This document shows positions 35,767-43,888 of a stretch of 64,000 bases of DNA, in pieces. The stretch is taken from the NCBI GenBank assembly GCA_910583835.1, contig CAJTYM010000005.1, positions 61,985 to 125,984 on the forward strand. Reading direction: 5' to 3'. The position numbers and the translations under genes were made by a program. Source of the DNA: an uncultured Lachnospiraceae bacterium (GTDB taxonomy: Bacteria; Bacillota; Clostridia; Lachnospirales; Lachnospiraceae). The notes below the pieces were generated by a model. That model worked only from the letters and a program-made list of their open reading frames with translations, did not search any database and had not been told where the DNA came from. The number at the start of each line of letters is the position of its first letter. Within the stretch, counting starts at the first letter, position 1.

Positions 35767-36648
35767 TCAAATATGGTACTCCATATACAGCTTCTTCCTA
35801 TATTCTCCATCTTTCATACTTTGTCGAATATCATCAATCCTGTCTTCATGGAGAAGTTTTTCATACAGCAAATTAAGACGTTCCTCCCCTTGTTCTATTC
35901 CTTGTTCTATTCCTTGTTCTATTCCTTGTTCTATTCCTTGTTCTATCCCCTTCTCCATTGCAATCTCCATTATATTCATCTGAACTGCCTCCCATTCTTC
36001 ACTTTCTTTTACCTCTGTTACAATCCTGTCCAATTCCTCTATCCTTTTATCCTTTACTATAATCTCGGGATTATCCAAATGACTCTCCCGCATATATTGT
36101 AACAAACTTACCAGCGCTTGGGAACCATTTTTGCTGGTCATATTTAAAAATATTTTGGTAGTCCCATCTTCCAGATGCAGCCCTGGAATTTCCTCACACT
36201 GTTCTGTAAAGGTATATCTTGCTAAATCTTTTTTCCAAATATCCTCCTGGGTAATGAATATAATTATAGACGATGGCAGTTGCCTGTATCTCGTATCCTG
36301 CCCAGACCTTAAAACAGGAGTATCCATCATACCCTGATAAAATCTGGCACGTTTAGGAATATTATCTCCTTTGCTGTCATTCTGCATCTCCATATCAAAT
36401 AGCCGATTTTTCTTATCTTTCGCCCAAGCATCCAAACGTATCGCACGCTTCCCAGATTTATTTAATACTACCTGTTCCACTTTCACTTCATCCAGTTCAA
36501 GTCCAGGCTCTCCTAAGATGATACTCAATGTACATTCATAAGCTCGCTTATTCTTCATGACGGACAGAAACAACGCAAAGTCACTTAAATTAAGCTGATA
36601 CTCCTCAGGAATCATTTTCATTAATATTTCCTTTTTGTCTTTTTCCAT
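35767..36648 (-). CDS. Rpn-family PD-(D/E)XK nuclease / putative transposase
   Basis: About 293 residues. ATG 36648 is preferred since GAGGAGG lies 6 bases upstream; the longer frame from 36708 has no site. The nuclease core is R-L-D-A-W-A-K-D-K-K-N-R-L-F-D-M-E-M-Q-N, the D-ExQ form of Rpn (recombination-promoting nuclease) proteins. The C-terminal helical part carries five copies of G-I-E-Q coded by a 12-bp tandem repeat, then GEERL. Rpn proteins act in RecA-independent recombination in Escherichia coli, and some are implicated in phage defence; the role here is not known. Single gene, ending at the hairpin near 35710. Confidence 0.82.
   Translation of the reverse strand: MEKDKKEILMKMIPEEYQLNLSDFALFLSVMKNKRAYECTLSIILGEPGLELDEVKVEQVVLNKSGKRAIRLDAWAKDKKNRLFDMEMQNDSKGDNIPKRARFYQGMMDTPVLRSGQDTRYRQLPSSIIIFITQEDIWKKDLARYTFTEQCEEIPGLHLEDGTTKIFLNMTSKNGSQALVSLLQYMRESHLDNPEIIVKDKRIEELDRIVTEVKESEEWEAVQMNIMEIAMEKGIEQGIEQGIEQGIEQGIEQGEERLNLLYEKLLHEDRIDDIRQSMKDGEYRKKLYMEYHI
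35889..35950 (-). repeat. 12-bp tandem repeat, five units (GIEQ codons)
   Basis: The unit GGAATAGAACAA (minus strand) occurs about five times nearly without change inside the Rpn-type gene. Unit number can change by slippage without a frameshift, altering the coil length by 4 residues per unit. Confidence 0.85.
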
Positions 36649-36857
36649 AGACATCCTCCTCACTATGAAATTTTGATGTAAGCGAAATTTCCTGCGAGAC
36701 TGCCGCATAGAATCAGGATTATACCTGTCAGATTTGATTCAGAAATCTTGCTTGTATCTACTATAACACACATCACAATATCTGTAAAGAAAAGGCATTT
36801 ATGAAAATTGGAACTCTTTTTTCTCCAACGTCCATAAACACCTTATATAGTAAAATT

Positions 36858-37823
36858 CTAATCATACTTTTCAAAAAATTCCAGTATTTTTCCCTTATAC
36901 ACCTCCGGCTCCTCATAGGCACTGCAGAGATGCCTTGCCTCAGACATCACCACGAGCTCCTTGGGCGCACGGCACAGGGAATAATTATATATCGTGTTTC
37001 CCGGATCCACATAAGTGTCCTTAGCGCCATGGAAAAACAGAACTGGTCTCCGGTTCTTCTTCATAGCTTCCGCAGTATCTGCTTCTTTCATGCGAAATCC
37101 CGCGAAGAGCGCGCAGAATAAATTAAGCCGAAATAACAGCAAGCCAACCCAATGCAGATGAAACCAGTTTGCCGCCATATCTTTCATCTGCCCTTTCATG
37201 GACCGAAAGCCGCAGTCGGAAATCAATCCTTTTACTTCCTGCGGAAGCCTATGCCCCGCTGCCATGAGCACGGACGCTGCCCCCATGGATTCCCCATAAA
37301 GATATATGGGGAGTTTATGTTTATTCTGCCTGGAAATATAATATGCCCACCGCTGCACATCATACTGTTCCTGCGCCCCAAAAGTAATGTATTCCCCTTC
37401 ACTCTGCCCACAGCACCTCTGGTCAATAAAGAGCAGGCTGCAGTGATTCTCATGAAGGAACCTTGCCATATATGCAAAATCCCCAAAACCGCTGCCTTTA
37501 TATCCGTGGCTCAGCAAAACAAAGCGTTTTGGATTCTCTGCCGGCAGATAAGACGCATGCAGCAGCAGCCCATCCCTGCTTCGGATATAACACTCCTCCA
37601 TCTCCTGCTGCGCGCACCATTGCTTGCCCTCCTCATACTCCTTCTCAAATTTATGCCTGGGGTGGTTTACCTTTGTGTGGGACAACTGAAACCATTTCTT
37701 CTTGGCAAGCCTCTTATTTCCCTTACAATCCACCACCATTTTAAAAAAAGACCAGCCAAATGCCATAAACACAGAAAATCCTGCAACAGCTGCACCGAAT
37801 ACTTTAATTACTTTATTTCTCAT
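36858..37823 (-). CDS. Membrane-anchored alpha/beta hydrolase
   Basis: 321 residues: an N-terminal hydrophobic segment (about 8-28), then an alpha/beta hydrolase with VLLSHGYKGSG oxyanion region, LFIDQRCCGQSEG, the nucleophile elbow Y-G-E-S-M-G-A, an acid in KDTYVDPGN and a catalytic His in SEARHLCSAY. It resembles the serine hydrolases of the YqkD/BEM46 group. The substrate is unknown. Promoter side is the 92-bp region duplicated by the nearby insertion sequence, so its upstream DNA was changed by that event. Confidence 0.85.
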   Translation of the reverse strand: MRNKVIKVFGAAVAGFSVFMAFGWSFFKMVVDCKGNKRLAKKKWFQLSHTKVNHPRHKFEKEYEEGKQWCAQQEMEECYIRSRDGLLLHASYLPAENPKRFVLLSHGYKGSGFGDFAYMARFLHENHCSLLFIDQRCCGQSEGEYITFGAQEQYDVQRWAYYISRQNKHKLPIYLYGESMGAASVLMAAGHRLPQEVKGLISDCGFRSMKGQMKDMAANWFHLHWVGLLLFRLNLFCALFAGFRMKEADTAEAMKKNRRPVLFFHGAKDTYVDPGNTIYNYSLCRAPKELVVMSEARHLCSAYEEPEVYKGKILEFFEKYD

Positions 37824-37875
37824 AATCAGATTATTTACCTCTTTCTCTTATTAAATATTCTCACGAACCGATTTT

Positions 37876-37967
37876 ATTATAATATTCTTCTTGTGAAAAA
37901 GCAAATTTTTTGAGATTTCCTTATTTCATAATTTTATTGTTGACTTTAAATAGATTCAAGTGTATAC
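37876..37967 (+). repeat. Left copy of 92-bp target-site duplication
   Basis: Every base is identical to 39928-40019. It directly abuts the insertion sequence. It contains TTGACT, 17 bp and the first five bases of TATACT; insertion turned the -10 of this copy into TATACG. Confidence 0.95.
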
Positions 37968-38101
37968 GGGAGTTTGACACATTGAACTTCAAAAAGGTAC
38001 TGCAAATCCTTGAAATAGGCTTATTTTTTTGTCAAATATTTTGTTTTATTATATAGTAATATTTAGTGATATGTGGTATAATAGTGACAGAGGTGATGAT
38101 T

Positions 38102-39829
38102 ATGCGTGTGACAACATCAAAATCCAGAAATTCTGAATCCTTTTATATTACACAATCCTATACAAATGCCCAGGGGAAAAGTACTTCAAAAACAATCCGA
38201 AAGCTGGGAACTTTAGCTGAATTATCCGAACAGCTCCATACCGATCGCAACGGAGTTGTGGCTTGGGCTAATGAACAGGCCCGTCTTGAAACTTTGAAGT
38301 ACAAAAGCGAAAAAGAGGATGCTACTGTCATGGTCCCTTTCCACTCCAACAGGCTCATGGATTATCATAAACAGAAACTCTTTTCTGGAGGATATCTTTT
38401 TCTCCAATCGATTTATTACGGGCTTAAGATGGATTCAATCTGCCGGAAAATCAAAAGCCGGCATAAATTTGAGTATGACCTCAATGCGGTTTTGTCAGAT
38501 TTGATTTATACAAGAGTACTGGAACCTTCCAGTAAAAGATCTTCGTTCCGTGCCGCAAAGCGCTTCCTTGAGCCGCCAACCTATGAGCACCATGATGTAT
38601 ACCGGGCACTTTCCGTTCTTGCTGCAGAAATGGACTTTATTCAGTCAGAAGTTTATAAGAACAGTTTTTTCCCCGGAAACAGAATGGACCGAATCCTGTA
38701 CTATGACTGCACAAACTATTACTTTGAAATTGAACAGGAAGATGGAGATAAAAAATACGGGAAAAGCAAGGAACACCGTCCGAACCCCATTATCCAAATG
38801 GGACTTTTCACAGACGGAGACGGCATACCGCTGGCATTCTCGCTCTTTCCGGGCAGTCAGAATGAACAGAAATCTTTAAAGCCTCTGGAAACTAAGATTC
38901 TTCAGCAGTTCGGATGTGACAAGTTTATTTATTGTAGTGATGCCGGTCTTGCTTCTGAAGACAACCGTGTCCTCAATCACATGGGGCAGCGCGCCTTTAT
39001 CGTCACCCAGTCAATCAAGAAGCTGCCTGCGCTGGATCGGACATGGGCTTTGAGCAGGACTGGCTTCAAACGCCTGTCCGATGATGTATTTGTGGATATC
39101 ACAAACTTATCAGAAGATGATAAAGATCAACTCTATTATAAGGATGAGCCATTTACAACAAAGAAACTACATCAAAGATTAATCATAACCTATTCCCCCA
39201 AATACGCTGCTTACCAGAAAGCAGTCCGTGCGGAGCAGGTTAGCCGGGCAGAAAAAATGATTGCAAACGGATCTCTGAAAAAGCAACGTAAAAATCCGAA
39301 TGACCCTGCAAGATTTGTAAATAAAGCTGCTGTAACGAAAGAAGGGGAAAAAGCGGAAATCCACTATTACCTCGACTTAGACAAGATTGCAGAAGAAGAA
39401 AAGTATGATGGCCTCTACGCTGTGTGTACAGACCTGCTCGATGACAACGCTGCTGATATTTTAAAAGTCAGTGAAGGCAGATGGCAGATTGAAGACTGCT
39501 TTAGGACCATGAAGACAGATTTTGAAGCCCGGCCGGTTTATTTGAACCGTGAAGATCGGATCAAAGCACATTTCCTTACCTGTTTTCTTGCTTTGCTTCA
39601 TTTCCGGTTATTAAAACGTTCACTGAAGGGGACCTATACTACAGGACAATTGCTTCATGCTTTAAAAGATATAAAATTTGCCGATGTAGAAGAACAGGGT
39701 TTTATGCCTGTATACGAACGTCAACAAATAACCGACGACCTCCATGAAACCTGTGGGTTCAGAACAGACTATCAATTCATAACCAAACGGAAAATGAAAG
39801 GGATTCAGAAAAAAAGCAAACGAAGATAA
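38102..39829 (+). CDS. IS1634-family DDE transposase
   Basis: A 575-residue transposase of the IS4-like superfamily. ATG 38102 after AGAGGTGAT is preferred over the upstream frame. Candidate catalytic residues: Asp in YYDCTNYYFE, Asp in YCSDAGLASEDN, and Glu in EGRWQIEDCFRTMK, which fits the W-x-I-E-x-x-F form. The frame is intact. A TATAAT box is seen about 20 bp upstream. It catalyses transposition of the element. Confidence 0.94.
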   Translation: MRVTTSKSRNSESFYITQSYTNAQGKSTSKTIRKLGTLAELSEQLHTDRNGVVAWANEQARLETLKYKSEKEDATVMVPFHSNRLMDYHKQKLFSGGYLFLQSIYYGLKMDSICRKIKSRHKFEYDLNAVLSDLIYTRVLEPSSKRSSFRAAKRFLEPPTYEHHDVYRALSVLAAEMDFIQSEVYKNSFFPGNRMDRILYYDCTNYYFEIEQEDGDKKYGKSKEHRPNPIIQMGLFTDGDGIPLAFSLFPGSQNEQKSLKPLETKILQQFGCDKFIYCSDAGLASEDNRVLNHMGQRAFIVTQSIKKLPALDRTWALSRTGFKRLSDDVFVDITNLSEDDKDQLYYKDEPFTTKKLHQRLIITYSPKYAAYQKAVRAEQVSRAEKMIANGSLKKQRKNPNDPARFVNKAAVTKEGEKAEIHYYLDLDKIAEEEKYDGLYAVCTDLLDDNAADILKVSEGRWQIEDCFRTMKTDFEARPVYLNREDRIKAHFLTCFLALLHFRLLKRSLKGTYTTGQLLHALKDIKFADVEEQGFMPVYERQQITDDLHETCGFRTDYQFITKRKMKGIQKKSKRR

Positions 39830-39861
39830 AACATTACTATATTCCGTGTATGCAGTTCAAA

Positions 39862-39897
39862 GTGCCACAGCCCTTGTATTTACAAAGGTTGTGGCAC
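39862..39897 (+). terminator. Hairpin at right end of the insertion sequence
   Basis: GTGCCACAGCCCTTGT pairs with ACAAAGGTTGTGGCAC with two wobble positions. It lies after the transposase stop and would insulate the next gene from transposase transcription. Confidence 0.65.
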
Positions 39898-39927
39898 CTG
39901 TTCATCTAATCAACTGTCAAAGATGAG

Positions 39928-40019
39928 ATTATAATATTCTTCTTGTGAAAAAGCAAATTTTTTGAGATTTCCTTATTTCATAATTTTATTGTTGACTTTA
40001 AATAGATTCAAGTGTATAC
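39928..40019 (+). repeat. Right copy of 92-bp target-site duplication
   Basis: Identical to 37876-37967. It keeps the full native promoter of the downstream ABC gene because the -10 hexamer is completed by the native T at 40020. Confidence 0.95.
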
Positions 40020-40020
40020 T
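39992..40020 (+). promoter_or_regulatory. Consensus sigma-A promoter of the ABC gene
   Basis: TTGACT, 17-bp spacer, TATACT, 74 bp upstream of the ABC start codon. The duplicated copy at 37940-37968 has TATACG and should be weaker. Confidence 0.82.
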
Positions 40021-40093
40021 ATTCCTAACACAAATAAAAAATATTAACAGTAATTATAAAAAGTATTTAAATATTATGCAAAGGAGTGAACAT

Positions 40094-40756
40094 ATGTCAA
40101 CTTTAGCTTTGAAAAATGTAACTTACACGTACAAGAACGCACAGAGGTCTGCTGTTTCTGACGTCTCCTGCATTTTTGAGGAGGGAAAAGTCTATGCCAT
40201 TGTAGGTCCTTCCGGTTCCGGCAAATCTACACTGCTCTCCCTGCTTGCCGGGCTGGATCTGCCCACAGAGGGTGAGGTTGCCTTTGATGGGGACAGCCTG
40301 GCACAGCTGAACCTTGACCGCTATCGGCGCGAAAGTATTTCCATGATTTTTCAGGCATTCCACCTGTTTCCACTGATGACAGTTATGGAAAATGTATGCT
40401 TCCCTATGGAACTTTGTGGGGTAACGCCCAAAGATGCCAAGCCGCGGGCAGCCGCACTGCTCGAAGGCGTGGGCATCACAGAAGAGCAGATGGACCGTTT
40501 CCCCTCTAAGCTGTCAGGCGGGGAAAGGCAGCGCGTGGCAATTGCCAGAAGCCTTGCCTCCAATGCCAAAATCATCCTCGGTGACGAACCAACCGGTAAC
40601 CTTGATGGCGCAAACACACAGAATATTATTGATATATTGTGCAGCCTTGCGCACGACAAAGGCTATTGCGTAATTATCGTTACACATGACATGGAAGTTG
40701 CCGAAGCGGCTGACGTGGCTCTCAAAATGAGAGATGGCGAACTGCGTGTAATATAA
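40094..40756 (+). CDS. ABC transporter ATP-binding protein (LolD/MacB type), no permease partner
   Basis: 220 residues with Walker A GPSGSGKS, Q-loop QAFHLFP, signature LSGGERQR, Walker B IILGDEP and a H-loop His in VTHDM. ATG 40094 follows AAGGAG and gives the normal length for this family; the longer frame reads into the duplicated DNA. Proteins of this class pair with FtsX-like permeases in lipoprotein release or peptide export, but no permease follows; a terminator comes 20 bp after the stop. It is an orphan or it works with a distant permease. Confidence 0.92.
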   Translation: MSTLALKNVTYTYKNAQRSAVSDVSCIFEEGKVYAIVGPSGSGKSTLLSLLAGLDLPTEGEVAFDGDSLAQLNLDRYRRESISMIFQAFHLFPLMTVMENVCFPMELCGVTPKDAKPRAAALLEGVGITEEQMDRFPSKLSGGERQRVAIARSLASNAKIILGDEPTGNLDGANTQNIIDILCSLAHDKGYCVIIVTHDMEVAEAADVALKMRDGELRVI

Positions 40757-40775
40757 CAGACAATCTGAAAAATAT

Positions 40776-40819
40776 GGCTGTCACAGCAAGCGGAAATAGA
40801 TACGCTTCATGTGACAGCC
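40776..40819. terminator. Terminator shared by ABC gene and yaaA-cysK' unit
   Basis: A perfect 10-bp stem GGCTGTCACA / TGTGACAGCC, with a further AGCG/CGCT pairing inside. It lies between convergent units. Confidence 0.75.
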
Positions 40820-40829
40820 TCTAACTTAT

Positions 40830-40919
40830 TTAATCTTGAAACAGCGGTAGCCTTCCATTCAGTTTGAGGATTGGCGTGCTGCCAATCAGTTCCAATGCAT
40901 TTTCTTTTATTTGGCTCAT
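40830..40919 (-). pseudogene. cysK remnant: first 29 codons of cysteine synthase
   Basis: The minus strand reads M-S-Q-I-K-E-N-A-L-E-L-I-G-S-T-P-I-L-K-L-N and stops after 29 codons. The N-E-L-I-G-x-T-P-x-x-x-L-N pattern is the N-terminus of O-acetylserine sulfhydrylase. AAAGGAG lies upstream, overlapping the end of yaaA, whose stop is 1 bp away. The remaining 270 or so residues are absent, with a terminator hairpin in their place, so this is a deletion remnant. Confidence 0.72.
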
Positions 40920-40920
40920 A

Positions 40921-41670
40921 TCAATATACACTCCTTTCAAACACATATTTTGTATGCGTTGATAAATCTTCCCGATATGTATAACCTAACCTGTCAAAAT
41001 TTTTCATTTCCAGAGGGTTTTCAATCTGCCGCTCCGCCATGAAACGCACCATCTCGCCTCTTGCCATCTTTGCGTATGTGCCTTTTGTCACCAGTTTTCC
41101 ATGGGATTCCTCACAAAAAACAATGGTGATATACTTATCATCCTTCGTCAGATATTTCTCAATGCACTTTGAATACTCTTTGGAAGCCAGATTGATAATG
41201 ATGCCGCTCTCGTCCTTTACAGCTTGATAAAGGCGGTCTCCCCACAGGTCATACAAATCTTTATGTCCGTTTACCGCGGCTTTCGCCTGCATTTCCAGAC
41301 GGTACGGCGCCACTCCGTCCATAGGTCTTAAAACACCATAAAATCCAGATAAAATCCTTAAATGTTCCTGTACATAATCATATTGGACATCCTCAAATAC
41401 TACCGGCGCCATGTACTGATAGGCAATCCCATCATAGGATAGGAGCGCCGGCGTAAGTCTGCTGTATAAATCCATATGTTCCAGACGCTCGAAATTCTGA
41501 ACTGCAATCTTATCATTGCACCTCCACAGCTTTTGCAGACTTTCCTGGAATTGTTTCCGAAGCCACGAAAGGATTTCTTCTGCCTGTTCGATATATAGGG
41601 GCAGCCCTTGCGGTGCAAGGGTGTCCAAATCCTCATTCATTCTCTTTGCCGGCGAGAGAATTATCCGCAT
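40921..41670 (-). CDS. yaaA: Peroxide stress protein YaaA
   Basis: 249 residues, beginning MRIILSPAKRMNED, the diagnostic YaaA (DUF328) start. ATG 41670 has AAGGAGG upstream; the longer frame to 41700 does not. Other family marks are YDGIAYQYM, ILSGFYGVLRPMDG, Y-R-L-E-M and the closing KFDRLGYTY-like segment. In Escherichia coli YaaA limits intracellular iron during hydrogen peroxide stress, and the fold binds DNA. It is followed at once by a truncated cysK start. Confidence 0.92.
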   Translation of the reverse strand: MRIILSPAKRMNEDLDTLAPQGLPLYIEQAEEILSWLRKQFQESLQKLWRCNDKIAVQNFERLEHMDLYSRLTPALLSYDGIAYQYMAPVVFEDVQYDYVQEHLRILSGFYGVLRPMDGVAPYRLEMQAKAAVNGHKDLYDLWGDRLYQAVKDESGIIINLASKEYSKCIEKYLTKDDKYITIVFCEESHGKLVTKGTYAKMARGEMVRFMAERQIENPLEMKNFDRLGYTYREDLSTHTKYVFERSVY

Positions 41671-41723
41671 GGCATATCCCTCCTTATCTAACTGCAGCAT
41701 TCATAACGAATCCCTCTCATCCT

Positions 41724-42212
41724 TTAAACAAGATAAATTGACTTTAAAAGGGTCTTTCCTGTCTCCGTGCGGAATATTTTCTCCATCGTATTTTGCACAT
41801 TTTCTTTGGTATAATGGCTTTCATCCGCATTTACAAGATAATCCGCCTCAATCAATATCTGATAATCATCTCCCTCAATCTTTTCTAAGGTATGATGATT
41901 TCCCACGAGATAAGCCACACGTTCCAGAACATCTGCTTCTATTTCTGTCCCTTCAAAAAAACGGTACACAAGAGGCACTCCCTCTTCTTCCTGTTTTTTC
42001 CCATTCGTATTTCCATACTTTTCACGACATAACGGACATGCAATATCATGCACGATGGCTGCAAGTTCCAGGGTCTCCATTTCCTTTGCGCCTATTCCTT
42101 CACACTCGCCAATTGTCTTGGCATACGCATGGACTTTGAGAAAATGGTTGATATCATGTGTATTTCCTTGGGAAAAAAGAATCATCTTTTTTATTACTTC
42201 TGAAATTGTCAT
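41724..42212 (-). CDS. HD-domain phosphohydrolase
   Basis: 162 residues with the metal-binding H...HD...D set: H-D-I-N-H-F-L-K-V-H, LAAIVHDIACPLC and a later Asp in LVNADES. ATG 42212 follows AAAGGAG with 9 bases between; the longer frame starts with TTG. Small HD proteins of this kind hydrolyse nucleotides or other phosphoesters. Three Cys near residues 80-85 (DIACPLCREKYG) are of note. Minus-strand cluster with VOC and methyltransferase genes. Confidence 0.8.
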   Translation of the reverse strand: MTISEVIKKMILFSQGNTHDINHFLKVHAYAKTIGECEGIGAKEMETLELAAIVHDIACPLCREKYGNTNGKKQEEEGVPLVYRFFEGTEIEADVLERVAYLVGNHHTLEKIEGDDYQILIEADYLVNADESHYTKENVQNTMEKIFRTETGKTLLKSIYLV

Positions 42213-42227
42213 ATGCAAAAACTCCTT

Positions 42228-42593
42228 TCATCGCATGGGCGTGCCAACTTCAATCAGGTTCCCATCCGGGTCGTAAAAACGAATTACTCTCTGTCCCCAA
42301 GAGTGTTCCATCAGACGGTTTACATACTGAATCGGTTCCTGGTAGTTCTCAAGCTTTTTGGCAAAAGCTTCAATATCTTCCTCCTCAAAATACAGCTCAC
42401 TGGCATTATTTTCTGCAACAACTTCCCGCCCAATAAATTTTTCCCATATTTTTCTATCCTGTAGGACAAGCCCTTCCGTCATAATGACATTTCCATCATT
42501 GTCAAGGATAACCTGCAGACCGAATAATTCTTTATAGAAAGCGATGGACTTATTTATGTCTTTCACTACAATTAAAATATTTTTTAGTTTCAT
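42228..42593 (-). CDS. VOC family (glyoxalase/bleomycin-resistance type) protein
   Basis: 121 residues with two beta-alpha-beta-beta-beta units: MKLKNILIVVKDINKSIAFYKE and VIRFYDPDGNLIEVGTPM, the standard VOC ends, and a Glu in NLIEVG. The first metal-ligand position is Asn-Ile instead of His, so metal binding may be altered. ATG follows GGAGCC. Function unknown. Confidence 0.85.
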   Translation of the reverse strand: MKLKNILIVVKDINKSIAFYKELFGLQVILDNDGNVIMTEGLVLQDRKIWEKFIGREVVAENNASELYFEEEDIEAFAKKLENYQEPIQYVNRLMEHSWGQRVIRFYDPDGNLIEVGTPMR

Positions 42594-42629
42594 TTTATGG
42601 CTCCTCTATTTATATGCAAACAGTACATA

Positions 42630-43826
42630 CTATTCCTCAAATATTTTATTTAATGTATATCCCATGCGTGTAACCATCGGAACTACCAAGGCATTACCCA
42701 TACAAAAATACCGAAACTTCTCCGGCATGCCAATGTCGGTCCAATTATCGGCAAATCCTTGTATTCTTTCTGCTTCCAGCGGCGTAAGCAACCTTAACCT
42801 GCCATTTTGTGGATCTCTAATTACATGGGTACTTCTATTTACACTAGATTCTGAGGTAAGCATGGTCCTTGCCGGCAATTCTATATTATCTGGAAATGAA
42901 ATTGCCCCCTCGCTAAATATATACTCATGACCTGTTTTACTCATCCTCTTTATCTTCTTTGCACCCTTGAGATATTCCCATTTTTGCAGATTGTCATCTA
43001 TGTAATATTTTTCAGGCACATCTGTTTCCAATAAGTCTTTTAGAGGTACGGCTTCTTCATATATCGGTTCAACCTTTGTCGTATATATTTTTCCTCTCAC
43101 CATGTAACCGGCATTTTCAAAGGAAAATTTAAAGTTGTCTGACACACTTTCTAAATCATTATACTCAATTTGACTTTCAGACACCGATTCAATCTCTTCA
43201 ACAGGAAATGTTTCCGCAAAAAATCCATTCTTCCCCATAATAAGCAGCGGTTTTATTTTATACATCCTTCTCCCATATACCGTTTGGTTGTGATAGGCAA
43301 AAATGAACACCCTTCTTCTCCTCTGTCCTGCACCATAATCTGCAGCATTTATAATACGCCACTCTACGGAATAATCTAAGTTGGCAAAACAAGCCAACAT
43401 CACACCAAAATCACGCCCCCTCTGGGAAGCCGGTGATTTTAACAATCTATCAACATTCTCTAAAAGGACAAACGGCGCTTTCTTTTCCCGCAGCGTATTT
43501 CTTATCTGCCACCAAAGTACGCCCTTCTTCCCTTCCAGACCTGTCGAACCAGGAAGAGGGCGAGCAACGGAATAATCCTGACACGGAAATCCTCCCACCA
43601 ATAAATTATGATCCGGTATTTTTTTTTTGTCCACCTCCCCAATATCTATTCCTGTGTTTTCATCCACATCACCCCAATGCGATACATAACATTCATGTGC
43701 CCATTGTAACTTTCTATTGGGTTCCCATTGCGAAAACCAGACGGTTTTCCAATCTTTTGACGCCCTCTCTAATCCCAATCGAAATCCACCAACGCCGGCA
43801 AACAATTCACAAACTGTTTTTTCCAT
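42630..43826 (-). CDS. DNA (cytosine-5) methyltransferase of a type II RM system
   Basis: 398 residues. Motif I LFAGVGGFRLGLE, motif IV GGFPCQDYS with catalytic Cys82, motif VI FVLLENVDRLL, motif VIII GAGQRRRRVFIFAY, and motif IX/X near the end (LTPLEAERIQGF, GNALVVPM). It transfers a methyl group from S-adenosylmethionine to C5 of cytosine. The gene lies 62 bp after a Sau3AI-like endonuclease, so the expected target is GATC with the cytosine methylated (inference from the partner family). Confidence 0.93.
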   Translation of the reverse strand: MEKTVCELFAGVGGFRLGLERASKDWKTVWFSQWEPNRKLQWAHECYVSHWGDVDENTGIDIGEVDKKKIPDHNLLVGGFPCQDYSVARPLPGSTGLEGKKGVLWWQIRNTLREKKAPFVLLENVDRLLKSPASQRGRDFGVMLACFANLDYSVEWRIINAADYGAGQRRRRVFIFAYHNQTVYGRRMYKIKPLLIMGKNGFFAETFPVEEIESVSESQIEYNDLESVSDNFKFSFENAGYMVRGKIYTTKVEPIYEEAVPLKDLLETDVPEKYYIDDNLQKWEYLKGAKKIKRMSKTGHEYIFSEGAISFPDNIELPARTMLTSESSVNRSTHVIRDPQNGRLRLLTPLEAERIQGFADNWTDIGMPEKFRYFCMGNALVVPMVTRMGYTLNKIFEE

Positions 43827-43888
43827 AAGATAATTCCCTTTCTATCCAACATGGGATTTCTTCACACTGATAAATCCTAACATGATTT

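Larger units (their letters stand above)
37968..39927 (+). mobile_element. IS1634-family insertion sequence (1960 bp)
   Basis: The element lies exactly between two identical 92-bp direct repeats and holds one transposase gene. Its ends share a weak inverted repeat (TTTGACA about 6 bases in from each end). Long, variable target duplications are a described trait of IS1634. The recent, intact look of both duplications suggests a recent insertion. Confidence 0.9.

Noticed and set aside
35889..35950. Short regular repeat considered as a CRISPR-like array
   Set aside because: Units are contiguous 12-mers without spacers and keep the Rpn reading frame.
37878..38060. Left 92-bp copy as the native promoter of the alpha/beta hydrolase
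   Set aside because: The TTGACT-TATAC(T) boxes point to the plus strand, away from the hydrolase gene.
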